Notes: generated by a model not told the origin, from the letters alone. A stretch of 33,678 nucleotides of DNA from Bacteroidaceae bacterium (GCA_017534815.1 JAFXVS010000043.1:1-33678); one strand, 5' to 3'. Shown: positions 22,506-31,518, counted from the stretch's first letter. Made by a program: numbers and translations.

Positions 22506-25331
22506 ATGAAAAAGATACTTTCACTTTTAGTTTTTAGTTTTTCACTTTTAGTTTCCGCTTCGGCACAAGACATGACTCTGCCGATGGACTCAGCAGTACA
22601 CAAAGGTGTGTTGCCCAATGGATTGACATATTATCTGCGTCACAACGAGTGGCCAGAGAAGCGTGCCTTCTTCTACATCGCACAGAAGGTGGGCTCCATT
22701 CAGGAGGATGACAACCAACGTGGTTTGGCACACTTCCTTGAACACATGTGCTTCAACGGCACCACCCACTTCCCAGGCGACCACCTGAAGCAGTACCTCG
22801 AGACCATCGGCGTGAAGTTCGGCGAGAACCTCAACGCCTACACCTCCTTCGACGAGACCGTGTATAACATCGATAATGTAAACGTGGAAACCCCTGGTGC
22901 GCTCGACTCCTGTCTGCTCATCCTCCACGACTGGAGTCATGACCTCCTGCTCGAAAGTGACGAAATAGACAAGGAACGTGGTGTCATCAACGAGGAATGG
23001 CGTTCGAGAAGTTCTGCCATGATGCGAATGTATGAGAAGGCGCTGCCTGTGATGTATCCTGACAGCAAATACGGGGACCGCCTGCCTATCGGTACGATGG
23101 ACATCGTGATGAACTTCCCCTACGAAGACCTGCGCAGCTACTACCGCAAGTGGTACCGTCCTGACCTGCAAGCCATCGTCATTGTGGGCGACATCAACGT
23201 GGACGAGATGGAGCAGAAGATTAAGACAGTCTTTGCCGATATCCAACCAGCTGCACCCGATGCTGCCAAGTTCGAGTACTATCCCGTTCCTGACAATGCT
23301 GAGCCTATCGTATCCATCAACAAGGACAAGGAGCAGCGCAATAACTCCATCAGTTTCATGTGGAAGACCGAGGCTTTCCCTCGTGAGATGAAGAACAGTC
23401 CCACATATTTCATTTTCAGCATTACCGCCAATGCCATGTCGAGCATGTTCAGCGAGCGCATTCGTGATATTCTCCAGAAGGAGAACGCACCGTTCTTAGG
23501 TGCCAACTTCGGCTATGGCGAGTTCTTCGTTTCCAAGACCAAGGAGGCTTACAGCGCCAGCGTCACCTGCGAGGACAACAAGTACGAGGAAGGTGTCAAG
23601 GCACTCTACCGTGAGATTCTTCGTGTGAAGAAATATGGCTTCACTGCTGCCGAGTATGAGCGTTACAAGTCCAGAATTCTCTCCTCACTCGAGAGTGCCT
23701 ATCTCCATCGCGACAAAGTGCAGAGCGGCAACTACGTGAATGAGTGTATACGCCACTTTCTCGACAATGAGCCGATGACGGGCATCGAATGGGAATATAA
23801 CACCATGAACCAACTGATTCCAGCCACCACCGTGGAGATGGTCAACCAGTTCGCACAACAGAAACCAGACGGCAACTTCGTCGTGGCGATGTTTGCCGCC
23901 GACAAGGAAGACAACATTCTGCCCACTCAAGAAGACATTTTCAGGTGGATGGCAGAAGTGGAGGCTGAGAACATCGAACCACTGAAAGAAGAAGTGAACG
24001 ACGAACCACTCATTGCCAAAATGCCCAAACCTGGCAAGGTGAAAAAAATTCAAGACGACAAGTATGACGCCAAACTCATCACCCTCAGCAACGGCATCAA
24101 GGTACACGTGAAGAAAACCAACTTCTCACCCAACCAGATCAGCATGAGTGGACACAGCTGGGGTGGAACCTCCCTATACAGCATGGATGAGTACGACCAG
24201 ACCGACAATGTAGGTTGGGTGGATGTCGGTGGTTGGGGTAACTTCAGCACCACCGAATTGAACAAGAAGATGGCTGGCAAGCAGGCATCCGCTTACACCT
24301 ATGTCAGCACCGACAGTGAGGGTGTTTCTGGTTCTTGTGTGAAGAAGGACTTTGAGACTATGCTGCAGCTCACCTATCTCCATTTCACAGCGCCACGCAA
24401 AGACCTTGAAGCCTACAACTCCAACATCCAGCGCAGCAAGGCGAACATGAAGAACGCTGAACTTCAGCCAACAACCGCTCTGCAAGACACGATTGCCAAA
24501 GTCGTTTATAACAATCACATACGTGCCCTCCGCACCAAGCCCGAAGACCTTGACCGCATCAACTACGACCGCATCATTGAAATCTATAAGGAGCGTTTCG
24601 CTGATGGCGACGACTTCGAATTCTTCATCGTGGGCGACTGCGATGCCGACACCATTGCTCCGCTCTTGGCAAAATATCTCGGTGCCTTGCCTACGAAGAA
24701 AGGTTCTGAAAAGTGCGACACCATCGACTTCAAGATGGTGGACGGCATCCACAAGAATGTCTTCGAGAAGCATCAGGAGACCCCAAGTGCCATCGTGCTT
24801 TTCGTCTATCATGCACCGATGAAGTACAATCTCAAGAATTCCCTCACTTGTAGCATGCTCGATCAGGTGATGGACATGATGTACACGGAATCTGTTCGTG
24901 AGGATGAAGGCGGTGCCTACGGCGTGCCTGTAAGTGCTGGTCTGAGTCGCTACCCACAAGAGCAGGCAACTGTGCAGATTCAATTGCCCACCGCTCCAGA
25001 TAAACGTGAGAAGATGACAGCCATCGTTTATCAGGGTGTGGAAGACATGGTGACCAAGGGACCCAAAGAAGAATCCGTACAGAAGGTGAAGGAGTACATG
25101 CTCCGTTCCCATGAAGAAGCATTGAAGCAGAACGGCTATTGGATGGGACAGATGTCCAACTACGTGCTCTACGGTCAGGACGATGATGCCATCTATGTGG
25201 ACACCGTCAACAGCATCACCGCTGCTGATATTCAAGAGATGGCTCGCCAAATCTTCAAGAGCGGCAATCTCATCGAGGTCGGCATGACCAGCCCAATGGA
25301 AGACGTCATCCAAAAACAAGAAGAAAAGTAA
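22506..25331 (+). CDS. M16 family zinc metalloprotease (pitrilysin/insulinase type), exported
   Basis: A 941-residue protease. The inverted zinc motif HFLEH (His76, Glu79, His80) is intact, and the second Glu lies in the ERGVINEEWRSR region. The second half (from about 510) is the inactive M16 partner domain, giving the two-domain peptide-enclosing chamber. A signal peptide (about 1-21) ends SASAQ, placing it in the periplasm. Its hydrophobic core SLLVFSFSLLVS is encoded by tandem 7-base units (22523-22557). It lies between nadB and the PBP4 gene, which starts 1 base after its stop. Family members degrade small peptides; substrates here are unknown. Confidence 0.93.
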   Translation: MKKILSLLVFSFSLLVSASAQDMTLPMDSAVHKGVLPNGLTYYLRHNEWPEKRAFFYIAQKVGSIQEDDNQRGLAHFLEHMCFNGTTHFPGDHLKQYLETIGVKFGENLNAYTSFDETVYNIDNVNVETPGALDSCLLILHDWSHDLLLESDEIDKERGVINEEWRSRSSAMMRMYEKALPVMYPDSKYGDRLPIGTMDIVMNFPYEDLRSYYRKWYRPDLQAIVIVGDINVDEMEQKIKTVFADIQPAAPDAAKFEYYPVPDNAEPIVSINKDKEQRNNSISFMWKTEAFPREMKNSPTYFIFSITANAMSSMFSERIRDILQKENAPFLGANFGYGEFFVSKTKEAYSASVTCEDNKYEEGVKALYREILRVKKYGFTAAEYERYKSRILSSLESAYLHRDKVQSGNYVNECIRHFLDNEPMTGIEWEYNTMNQLIPATTVEMVNQFAQQKPDGNFVVAMFAADKEDNILPTQEDIFRWMAEVEAENIEPLKEEVNDEPLIAKMPKPGKVKKIQDDKYDAKLITLSNGIKVHVKKTNFSPNQISMSGHSWGGTSLYSMDEYDQTDNVGWVDVGGWGNFSTTELNKKMAGKQASAYTYVSTDSEGVSGSCVKKDFETMLQLTYLHFTAPRKDLEAYNSNIQRSKANMKNAELQPTTALQDTIAKVVYNNHIRALRTKPEDLDRINYDRIIEIYKERFADGDDFEFFIVGDCDADTIAPLLAKYLGALPTKKGSEKCDTIDFKMVDGIHKNVFEKHQETPSAIVLFVYHAPMKYNLKNSLTCSMLDQVMDMMYTESVREDEGGAYGVPVSAGLSRYPQEQATVQIQLPTAPDKREKMTAIVYQGVEDMVTKGPKEESVQKVKEYMLRSHEEALKQNGYWMGQMSNYVLYGQDDDAIYVDTVNSITAADIQEMARQIFKSGNLIEVGMTSPMEDVIQKQEEK
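22523..22557. repeat. Heptanucleotide array forming the M16 signal-peptide core
   Basis: Five units (ACTTTTA, GTTTTTA, GTTTTTC, ACTTTTA, GTTTCCG), period 7. It translates with a seven-residue period, SLLVFSF then SLLVSAS. Confidence 0.7.
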
Positions 25332-25332
25332 G

Positions 25333-26724
25333 ATGAAAATGTTTCAACGCATGATGAACATACAACATTGTAAGCTACTGGTAGCAACGCTGTCAGTGGC
25401 TTTTATTCTATCAGCCAGGGCACAAGACCCGCTGCCTGTGCCCGTGATGCCCATCAGCAACTTCGCGCCACCAGCCACTCCTGACTCCACACTCACCGCA
25501 TCACCAGACAATCAAGTTACGGAGACAGCCGTCTTGCCATGGGGAGAACAAATCCGTACACGCCTTGACGCTTTTGCCAATGAGGCCAACCGTGCTCCCT
25601 ACAATGTGGGAATCAGCGTGTTCGACCTCACTGACGACATCCCCGTGTGGAGCTACAATGCCCATAAGGTGCTGCGTCCAGCTTCCACCCAAAAGGTGCT
25701 CACGGCCATCACTGCCCTCAGCGTGCTGGGTGCCAAACATGAGTTCAGAACTCGTTCTTTTTACACAGGCACCATCGCTGCCGACGGCACCCTGCAAGGC
25801 GACATTTATGTGGTGGGCGACTTCGACCCCATGTACTCCCACGCCGACCTCAAGGAATTGGCACGTGCCATCCGTGACCTCGGCATCAAACGCATCGGTG
25901 GAAAAATTTACAGCGATTCCAGCATGAAGAACGCAGACCTCTACGGCAATGGCTGGTGCTGGGATGATGTGCCCTCCAAGTACGAGCCTTACCTCTGTGC
26001 CCTCATGGTGGAACGCGGCAGAGAATATCCCAACTTTGGCACCTACTCCAAGAGTGCCTCCTTCCACCCTGCCGCCCATTTCTCCTACGCCCTCAGTCAG
26101 GAACTGAAAAACCTCGGCATCACGGGCGTCAGTCCACAAGTGGTACCTTACGGAACAAAAGACTATCCTGGTGGAGGGAACAATTTCCACACGAAGGCTC
26201 GCACCGTTGAGGAGGTGATGCAGCGCATGCTCAAGAACTCCGACAACCTCCATGCGGAGGCCGTCTTCTTCAAAATCGCCAATGCCGCAGCTGGCAAGCG
26301 TGCCTCATGGAAAGATGGAGCCAAGCAGGTGGAAACCCTTTTACGTCGCGCAGGAGTCACCCTCGACAACAACATCGAGGTGGCAGACGGTAGCGGGGTT
26401 TCGCTCTACAATTACTGCACCCCAGACGCTCAGGTGGCGATGCTCCGCTATGCCTACCGCAATGCCTCCATCCTCCCCGTCTTCTACGGTTCGCTCCCCA
26501 TCGCAGGTGTGGATGGCACCCTCGATGAACGTATGACCTCAGGCCCCGCCTATCGCAACGTGCATGCCAAGACTGGCACCCTCGAAGGTGTCATTGCCCT
26601 CACTGGTTATGTGACCGCTTCCAACGGTCACCAACTTGCCTTCTCCATCCTTATCAACGGCACCCTCTCCTCCAAAGATGCCCGTGCCTACCAAGACCGC
26701 TTCTGTCAGGAGTTGGCAAGGTGA
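25333..26724 (+). CDS. dacB: D-alanyl-D-alanine carboxypeptidase/endopeptidase (PBP4 type, S13)
   Basis: A 463-residue periplasmic penicillin-binding protein. Active-site motifs are all present: Ser118-x-x-Lys121 (PASTQK), Ser303-Asp-Asn (KNSDNLHAE) and Lys413-Thr-Gly (HAKTGTLEG), with the large insertion after SxxK that defines class C type 4. A signal peptide ends near residue 30 (ILSARAQ). It trims or cleaves D-Ala cross-links in peptidoglycan. ATG 25333 begins 1 base after the M16 stop; a second ATG eight codons or fewer downstream is possible. It ends the rightward unit at a strong terminator. Confidence 0.93.
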   Translation: MKMFQRMMNIQHCKLLVATLSVAFILSARAQDPLPVPVMPISNFAPPATPDSTLTASPDNQVTETAVLPWGEQIRTRLDAFANEANRAPYNVGISVFDLTDDIPVWSYNAHKVLRPASTQKVLTAITALSVLGAKHEFRTRSFYTGTIAADGTLQGDIYVVGDFDPMYSHADLKELARAIRDLGIKRIGGKIYSDSSMKNADLYGNGWCWDDVPSKYEPYLCALMVERGREYPNFGTYSKSASFHPAAHFSYALSQELKNLGITGVSPQVVPYGTKDYPGGGNNFHTKARTVEEVMQRMLKNSDNLHAEAVFFKIANAAAGKRASWKDGAKQVETLLRRAGVTLDNNIEVADGSGVSLYNYCTPDAQVAMLRYAYRNASILPVFYGSLPIAGVDGTLDERMTSGPAYRNVHAKTGTLEGVIALTGYVTASNGHQLAFSILINGTLSSKDARAYQDRFCQELAR

Positions 26725-26741
26725 AAAAACACTTATACAAT

Positions 26742-26771
26742 AAAGGAGGCAGCCCAACGGCTGCCTCCTTT
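26742..26771. terminator. Bidirectional terminator between dacB and purD
   Basis: A perfect 13-base inverted repeat AAAGGAGGCAGCC/GGCTGCCTCCTTT with loop CAAC, between two convergent stops (26724 and 26775). Confidence 0.88.
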
Positions 26772-26774
26772 GAG

Positions 26775-28073
26775 TTATTTGAGCAAGTCTTGCCCGATGT
26801 CTCTTCTGAAATACTTGCCTTCGAAATGAATCTTGCTGGCTTCGGTGAAGGACTTGACAAGAGCCTCGTTTTGAGTCTGGCCATAGGATGAGACAGCGAT
26901 GACGCGTCCTCCTGCAGTAACAACCTTGCCATCTTTGAGGGCTGTACCAGCATGAAAGACTACTGAACCCTGCACATCGTCGATGCCTGTAATTTCAAAA
27001 CCTTTCTGGTAGGCTTGTGGATAGCCTCCACTGACCATCATGACGCAAACAGCAGAACGGGGATCGAATTCGAGCGTCTTGGTGTCGAGGTTACCTTCAG
27101 CCACACCTTCGAGGAGGTCAACGAGGTCGCTCTTGATGCGAAGCATGACAGTCTCCGTCTCTGGGTCACCCATACGGACATTGTACTCGATGACCACAGG
27201 ATCGCCAGCCTTGGCGTAGGCATAATCACGATCCACCTTGATGAGTCCGAGGAAGATGAAGCCTTTGTAGTCGATGCCTTCAGCAGCGAGACCCTCAACA
27301 GTGGGCTTCACGATGCGCTCTTCCACCTTCTTCATCCATTCAGCATCAGCGAATGGAACGGGAGAGACGCTACCCATACCTCCAGTATTGAGTCCTGTGT
27401 CACCTTCGCCAATACGCTTGTAGTCTTTGGCTTCAGGAAGAATCTTATAGTTTTTCCCATCCGTCAGTACAAAGACAGAACATTCGATACCAGACAGAAA
27501 CTCTTCGATGACCACTGTGGCACTGGCCTCGCCAAACATACCATCGAGCATGCCACGAAACTCCTTCTTTGCTTCTTCGAGGGTAGGAACAATCAACACA
27601 CCCTTACCAGCACAAAGTCCATCAGCCTTCAACACGTATGGAGGTTGGAGGGTTTCGAGGAAAGCAATACCCTCTTCGATGTTGGTACCGTTAAACGAAC
27701 GGTAGGCCGCAGTAGGTATTCTGTGACGTCCCATGAAACTCTTGGCGAAGTCCTTGCTTCCTTCAAGGACGGCACCAGCCTTGGAAGGACCAATCACAGG
27801 AATGTCCTTCAACTGGCTGTCTTGTTTAAAGAAGTCGTAGACACCCTTTACAAGCGGGTCTTCAGGACCCACCACGACCATATCAACACCATTGGCCAGG
27901 ACAAAAGCCTTGATGCCTTCAAAGTCATCAGCCTTCACGGACACGTTCTCACCCACCGATGCCGTTCCAGCGTTGCCGGGTGCAATAAAAAGTTTCTCAA
28001 TCTTTGGGCTTTGGGCAATCTTCCAAGCCAAGGCGTGCTCTCTGCCGCCACTTCCAAGTAGGAGTATTTTCAT
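26775..28073 (-). CDS. purD: Phosphoribosylamine-glycine ligase
   Basis: A 432-residue ATP-grasp enzyme that joins glycine to phosphoribosylamine in purine synthesis. N-terminal motif [20 protein letters not shown], then [27 protein letters not shown] (ATP-grasp), [10 protein letters not shown] and [16 protein letters not shown] (metal and phosphate binding). The length fits the family. I chose ATG 28073 rather than 28091, since the promoter box at 28105-28112 leaves about 31 bases to this ATG and homologues begin M-K-I-L-L-L-G. A single-gene leftward unit, divergent from cysE. Confidence 0.95.
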   Translation of the reverse strand: MKILLLGSGGREHALAWKIAQSPKIEKLFIAPGNAGTASVGENVSVKADDFEGIKAFVLANGVDMVVVGPEDPLVKGVYDFFKQDSQLKDIPVIGPSKAGAVLEGSKDFAKSFMGRHRIPTAAYRSFNGTNIEEGIAFLETLQPPYVLKADGLCAGKGVLIVPTLEEAKKEFRGMLDGMFGEASATVVIEEFLSGIECSVFVLTDGKNYKILPEAKDYKRIGEGDTGLNTGGMGSVSPVPFADAEWMKKVEERIVKPTVEGLAAEGIDYKGFIFLGLIKVDRDYAYAKAGDPVVIEYNVRMGDPETETVMLRIKSDLVDLLEGVAEGNLDTKTLEFDPRSAVCVMMVSGGYPQAYQKGFEITGIDDVQGSVVFHAGTALKDGKVVTAGGRVIAVSSYGQTQNEALVKSFTEASKIHFEGKYFRRDIGQDLLK

Positions 28074-28104
28074 ATCTTTTTCCTTTTTCAATCTTTTTAG
28101 GGTA

Positions 28105-28112
28105 CAAAGGTA
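28105..28112 (-). promoter_or_regulatory. Promoter -7 box for purD
   Basis: TACCTTTG on the minus strand. The expected -33 position falls inside the adjacent ATTCCTC array. Confidence 0.7.
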
Positions 28113-28122
28113 GAGAAAATTA

Positions 28123-28151
28123 ATGAGGAATGAGGAATGAGGAATGAGGAA
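28123..28151. repeat. Heptanucleotide array upstream of purD
   Basis: Four units of GAGGAAT (ATTCCTC on the purD strand). It covers the purD -33 region and faces a similar inverted array at 28191-28218. Confidence 0.85.
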
Positions 28152-28190
28152 TTGTTACTTTTTCAACGAAAAAACACTTTGAATGGCAAA

Positions 28191-28218
28191 TAATTCCTAA
28201 TTCCTAATTCCTAATTCT
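28191..28218. repeat. Heptanucleotide array upstream of cysE
   Basis: Nearly four units of ATTCCTA, ending 4 bases before the cysE -7 box. It is roughly inverted relative to 28123-28151, so the two arrays could pair in a long hairpin. Confidence 0.85.
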
Positions 28219-28222
28219 TCAC

Positions 28223-28230
28223 TACCTTTG
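28223..28230 (+). promoter_or_regulatory. Promoter -7 box for the cysE unit
   Basis: TACCTTTG followed by CAACG, as at nadB, 28 bases before ATG 28259. Confidence 0.7.
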
Positions 28231-28258
28231 CAACGAATTTTTATCCAACAATGTAAAA

Positions 28259-29215
28259 ATGAGCGCGAAGACTCTTGCTAACACCTTGACACGAACCGTC
28301 GAAGAACTGGCACGACCAGAATCGTACAAGGATCTTTATCATGAGCACAACGACGGTGTGCCATTGCCTTCAGGCGAAGTGCTGCAAAAGATTATAGACC
28401 TTGCCAGAGGAATCATCTTCCCCGGCTATTATGGTCGTTCGTGCATCGACACAAACACACTGAAGTATCATCTGGGGGTTGATATTGAGCAACTCTACTC
28501 ACTGCTCGCCACAGAGATTCAGGCCGGATTGTCTTTCTCGAACTTCGAGGAGGGCACAGCGGTCTTTGCCGCCTACAACCAGAACACCATCAATGTGGAA
28601 ATGCGTCGGATGGCAGAGGAGCGTACAGAGAAATTCATCAGCCGCCTGCCAGAATTGCGACGAGTGCTGGCTACTGACGTCATTGCCGCTTTCAATGGTG
28701 ACCCCGCAGCCAAGAACTACGGAGAAATCATCAGCTGCTATCCTGTCATCAAGGAACTGACGGTGTATCGCATCGCCCACGAGCTTTGGAACCTTGATGT
28801 GCCACTCATCCCACGTATGCTGACAGAAATGGCGCATTCTGAAACGGGTATCGACATCCATCCAGGTGCCACGATTGGCGAATACTTCACCATCGACCAC
28901 GGTACAGGTGTGGTGATTGGTGAAACCAGCATCATCGGCAACAACGTGAAACTGTACCAAGGTGTGACTTTGGGTGCCAAGAGTTTCCCGCTGGATGAAA
29001 ACGGCAACCCCATCAAGGGCATCCCTCGTCATCCAATTCTGGAAGACAACGTGATTGTTTATTCCAATGCATCCATCTTGGGACGCATCACCATTGGCAA
29101 GGGTGCCGTAATTGGTGGCAACATCTGGATCACCCACGATGTGCCAGCCGGAGCAAGCATCACCCAACCAGCCCATGCGCTGGGCGGAGTTTGCCATTCG
29201 GATAAAAAACAATAA
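28259..29215 (+). CDS. cysE: Serine O-acetyltransferase (EpsC/CysE type)
   Basis: A 318-residue enzyme that acetylates L-serine for cysteine synthesis. A helical N-terminal domain (about 1-195) precedes a left-handed beta-helix of hexapeptide repeats (about 200-300). Catalytic-type residues are in IDIHPGATIGEYFTIDHGTGVVIGE, with the further block YQGVTLGAKSF and an ending of IPRHPILEDNVIVYSNA then ITIGKGAVIGGNIWIT. The long N-terminal part is typical of Bacteroidetes EpsC-like members. It is transcribed with the RNA methyltransferase gene 12 bases downstream. Confidence 0.92.
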   Translation: MSAKTLANTLTRTVEELARPESYKDLYHEHNDGVPLPSGEVLQKIIDLARGIIFPGYYGRSCIDTNTLKYHLGVDIEQLYSLLATEIQAGLSFSNFEEGTAVFAAYNQNTINVEMRRMAEERTEKFISRLPELRRVLATDVIAAFNGDPAAKNYGEIISCYPVIKELTVYRIAHELWNLDVPLIPRMLTEMAHSETGIDIHPGATIGEYFTIDHGTGVVIGETSIIGNNVKLYQGVTLGAKSFPLDENGNPIKGIPRHPILEDNVIVYSNASILGRITIGKGAVIGGNIWITHDVPAGASITQPAHALGGVCHSDKKQ

Positions 29216-29227
29216 CCCTAAGAATTT

Positions 29228-30964
29228 ATGACTGATTTTAAGATAATCGCAAAGACCTTCCAAGGATTGGAGGAAGTCCTTGCAAAAGAACTCATCAACC
29301 TCGGCGCCAACAACGTGGAGATTGGCAGACGCATGGTGTCGTTCACTGGCGACAAGGAGATGCTCTACAAAGCCAATTTCTGTACTCGTACTGCCGTGAA
29401 GGTGCTGAAACCCATCAAGGAGTTCAAGGCCACCGATGCCGATGAGGTGTATGAAGAAACCAAGAAGATAGATTGGGAGAGATACATGGACGTGAAGAGT
29501 ACGTTCTTGGTCGATTCTGTTATCTTCAGTGAGAACTTCCGCCACTCCAAGTTCGTGGCATACCGTGTGAAGGATGCTATTGCCGACTACTGGCGCGAGA
29601 AGTCAGGAGGCGAACGCCCCAACGTGGTCATCAGCAATCCAGACCTCCGCATCCATGTACACATTGCTGAGGATGAGGTGAGCATCTCTCTCGATTCGTC
29701 GGGCGAGAGTCTGCATCAGCGTGGTTACAAGACGGCCACGGTACAAGCGCCCCTGAACGAGGTGCTGGCAGCCGGTCTTATCATGTTGACAGGTTGGAAC
29801 GGCGAGTGCGACCTCATTGACCCCTTCTGCGGATCGGGCACCATCCTCATTGAGGCTGCACTCATTGCACAGAACATCTATCCAGGCGTATTCCGCAAGG
29901 AGTATGCTTTCGAGAAGTGGAAAGACTTCGATGCAGACCTCTTCGACCGCATTTACAACGATGACAGTCAAGAGCGTGAATTCGATCACAAGATATATGG
30001 CTACGACATCAATCGTCAGGTGGTGCAAATTGCCACCAACAACGTGTTGAACGCTGGTGTGAAGGACATCGTGAGTGTGGAGCAGCGTGACTTCTATGAG
30101 TTTGAGCAACCACTCGACAAAGCCATCATCATCACGAATCCTCCCTACGGTGACCGCATCACGACAGATGACATCTACGACCTTTACGAGACCATCGGAA
30201 AGAACCTGAAGCGTAATTTTGTGGGCAACGATGCTTGGATCATCTCGCATCATGAGGAACTGTTCGACAAGATCGGCTTCCGTCCCTCCACCAAATATGC
30301 GCTATTCAACGGTTCGTTGGAGTGTGAGTTCCGCAAATACCAAATCTTCGACGGCAAACTGCGTGAGCGTCGTGAGGAGGGTCTGGACATCAAGACCGAT
30401 GAAGACCGTCGCCACAACCTCAAGTTCAAACCTCACAAGAAGAATGAGGACGGCGAATGGGGCAATCCACGTTCTGGAAAGAACTTGCCTACTGAGGATG
30501 AAGGCCACTACTTCAAGTCCAAACCTTTCAAGGAAAGACCCAGAAAGGATCAGCCTTTTGAAGAAGAGGTGAGCAGGAAATGGGGTAAAGACAGCCGTTG
30601 GATGGAATTTGAGGCTGAAGATGAAGAAGAAGCCGAAATCATCAACCGTCACCTCGGCAAGTGGGGCGACCGCAAGATCTACGCCAACACCAGCTCACGC
30701 ACTGCCAACTCACGCTTTGGGCATGATGTTCCATCTGGCAAGGAGCGTAAAGAGTTTACGGGTCGTGAATCACGTCAGGAGGCTAGGAAGGCATTCTTCA
30801 CAGGCAGCAGTCCTAAGGCTTTTGGTGAGAGAAAAGCGATGGAAGAGGGTCGCAAAGGCGGACGAGAAGATCAACGTCCACGTCGAGATGGTGAGCGACC
30901 TGCTCGTAAATCTGACGGACGGAAAGACGGAGGTCGTCCGTTTCCAGGAAAAAAGGGAAAGTGA
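29228..30964 (+). CDS. THUMP-domain RNA guanine-N2 methyltransferase (RlmL N-domain type) with long charged tail
   Basis: 578 residues. Residues about 1-160 contain a ferredoxin-like/THUMP RNA-binding part. Residues 165-385 are a Rossmann methyltransferase with DPFCGSGTILIEAAL (198-212) and the catalytic NPPYG (304-308), as in RlmL/RlmK-type 23S rRNA methyltransferases acting on guanine N2. From about 390 the protein becomes a disordered tail rich in Lys, Arg, Glu and Gly, ending RPFPGKKGK. The last 50 residues or so lie antisense to the C-terminus of tatD (152-base overlap, 30813-30964). The tail may bind RNA or be an extension acquired by stop-codon loss. Second gene of the cysE unit. Confidence 0.88.
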   Translation: MTDFKIIAKTFQGLEEVLAKELINLGANNVEIGRRMVSFTGDKEMLYKANFCTRTAVKVLKPIKEFKATDADEVYEETKKIDWERYMDVKSTFLVDSVIFSENFRHSKFVAYRVKDAIADYWREKSGGERPNVVISNPDLRIHVHIAEDEVSISLDSSGESLHQRGYKTATVQAPLNEVLAAGLIMLTGWNGECDLIDPFCGSGTILIEAALIAQNIYPGVFRKEYAFEKWKDFDADLFDRIYNDDSQEREFDHKIYGYDINRQVVQIATNNVLNAGVKDIVSVEQRDFYEFEQPLDKAIIITNPPYGDRITTDDIYDLYETIGKNLKRNFVGNDAWIISHHEELFDKIGFRPSTKYALFNGSLECEFRKYQIFDGKLRERREEGLDIKTDEDRRHNLKFKPHKKNEDGEWGNPRSGKNLPTEDEGHYFKSKPFKERPRKDQPFEEEVSRKWGKDSRWMEFEAEDEEEAEIINRHLGKWGDRKIYANTSSRTANSRFGHDVPSGKERKEFTGRESRQEARKAFFTGSSPKAFGERKAMEEGRKGGREDQRPRRDGERPARKSDGRKDGGRPFPGKKGK

Positions 30965-31517
30965 AAGTTGAGCGTTGAGCGTTGAGCGTTGAGCGTCTAA
31001 GGTGCTCAGAGAAGACCACCCTCAGAGTTTCCACATTGTATTGATGGCCAAAGGAGAGCAACATCCCTTTGGTCATCATTTGTTTGGCCTGTTCGGGCTT
31101 GCCACGAAAACCATGAATGACCCACGGTTGTGGTTCCCTACACTCCTTCTTGCAAACCGTTTCCAGTTCGCGACGCAGCATCAGCAGTTCGTCGAATGCC
31201 CTCACACAATGAATGATCATCGGCTTCTGCACCTCCTCTGCCAAAGCGATATGGGCACGAAAGGCCTCCATCTGCAATGATAATGCCTCCCCTTTCATCT
31301 TGTCCAATCCACACTCCCCTATTGCCCATACATCAGTCCGTCGGACTGCCTCACGAATCAAAGCCAACTCATCTCTCCAAGCCGCCGTCACCTTCCACGG
31401 ATGCACACCTATCGAGAGTTTCACCTGCTCCGGGTAGGAGGGCTGCAAGTCAGCCACATCCACGTTCAGCAGGCAGGGTTCCTCATCTATTATATAATAT
31501 GTGTGGAAGTTGAACAT
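30813..31517 (-). CDS. TatD family hydrolase, short Bacteroidetes form
   Basis: A 234-residue putative metal-dependent deoxyribonuclease/hydrolase. Seen are SIGVHPWKV, the ligand-bearing AIGECGLD (Glu68), MIIHCVRAFDELL (His103), WVIHGFRG (His135) and FFLETDD (Asp193). The N-terminus reads FNFHTYY where the family has a His-x-His pair, so the second histidine is Tyr. Residues about 175-184 (RSTLNAQRST) come from a 7-base array in the loop before the LETDD strand. The last 50 residues overlap the convergent methyltransferase gene. It is the last gene of the DUF4271-hemD-rnpA-yidD-tatD series. Confidence 0.82.
   Translation of the reverse strand: MFNFHTYYIIDEEPCLLNVDVADLQPSYPEQVKLSIGVHPWKVTAAWRDELALIREAVRRTDVWAIGECGLDKMKGEALSLQMEAFRAHIALAEEVQKPMIIHCVRAFDELLMLRRELETVCKKECREPQPWVIHGFRGKPEQAKQMMTKGMLLSFGHQYNVETLRVVFSEHLRRSTLNAQRSTFTFPFFLETDDLRLSVRQIYEQVAHHLDVDVDLLVRLCDPLPSLFSHQKP
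30964..30996. repeat. Heptanucleotide array in tatD, at the methyltransferase stop
   Basis: Four units of GTTGAGC plus a partial unit, period 7. It starts at the last base of the methyltransferase stop codon and encodes STLNAQRST in tatD on the other strand. Confidence 0.85.
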
Positions 31518-31518
31518 A

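Noticed and set aside
24174-25319. Minus-strand open frame of 381 codons opposite the M16 protease
   Set aside because: Antisense shadow; the sense strand encodes a clear two-domain M16 protease across the whole stretch.
27015-28061. Plus-strand open frame of 348 codons opposite purD
   Set aside because: Antisense shadow of a complete, conserved purD; no promoter or family motif.
28123-28218. Possible CRISPR-like repeats
   Set aside because: Units of 7 bases in direct tandem without spacers and no cas genes; these are simple arrays.
28499-29545. Minus-strand open frame of 348 codons across cysE and the methyltransferase start
   Set aside because: It spans two well supported sense genes and has no recognisable domain.
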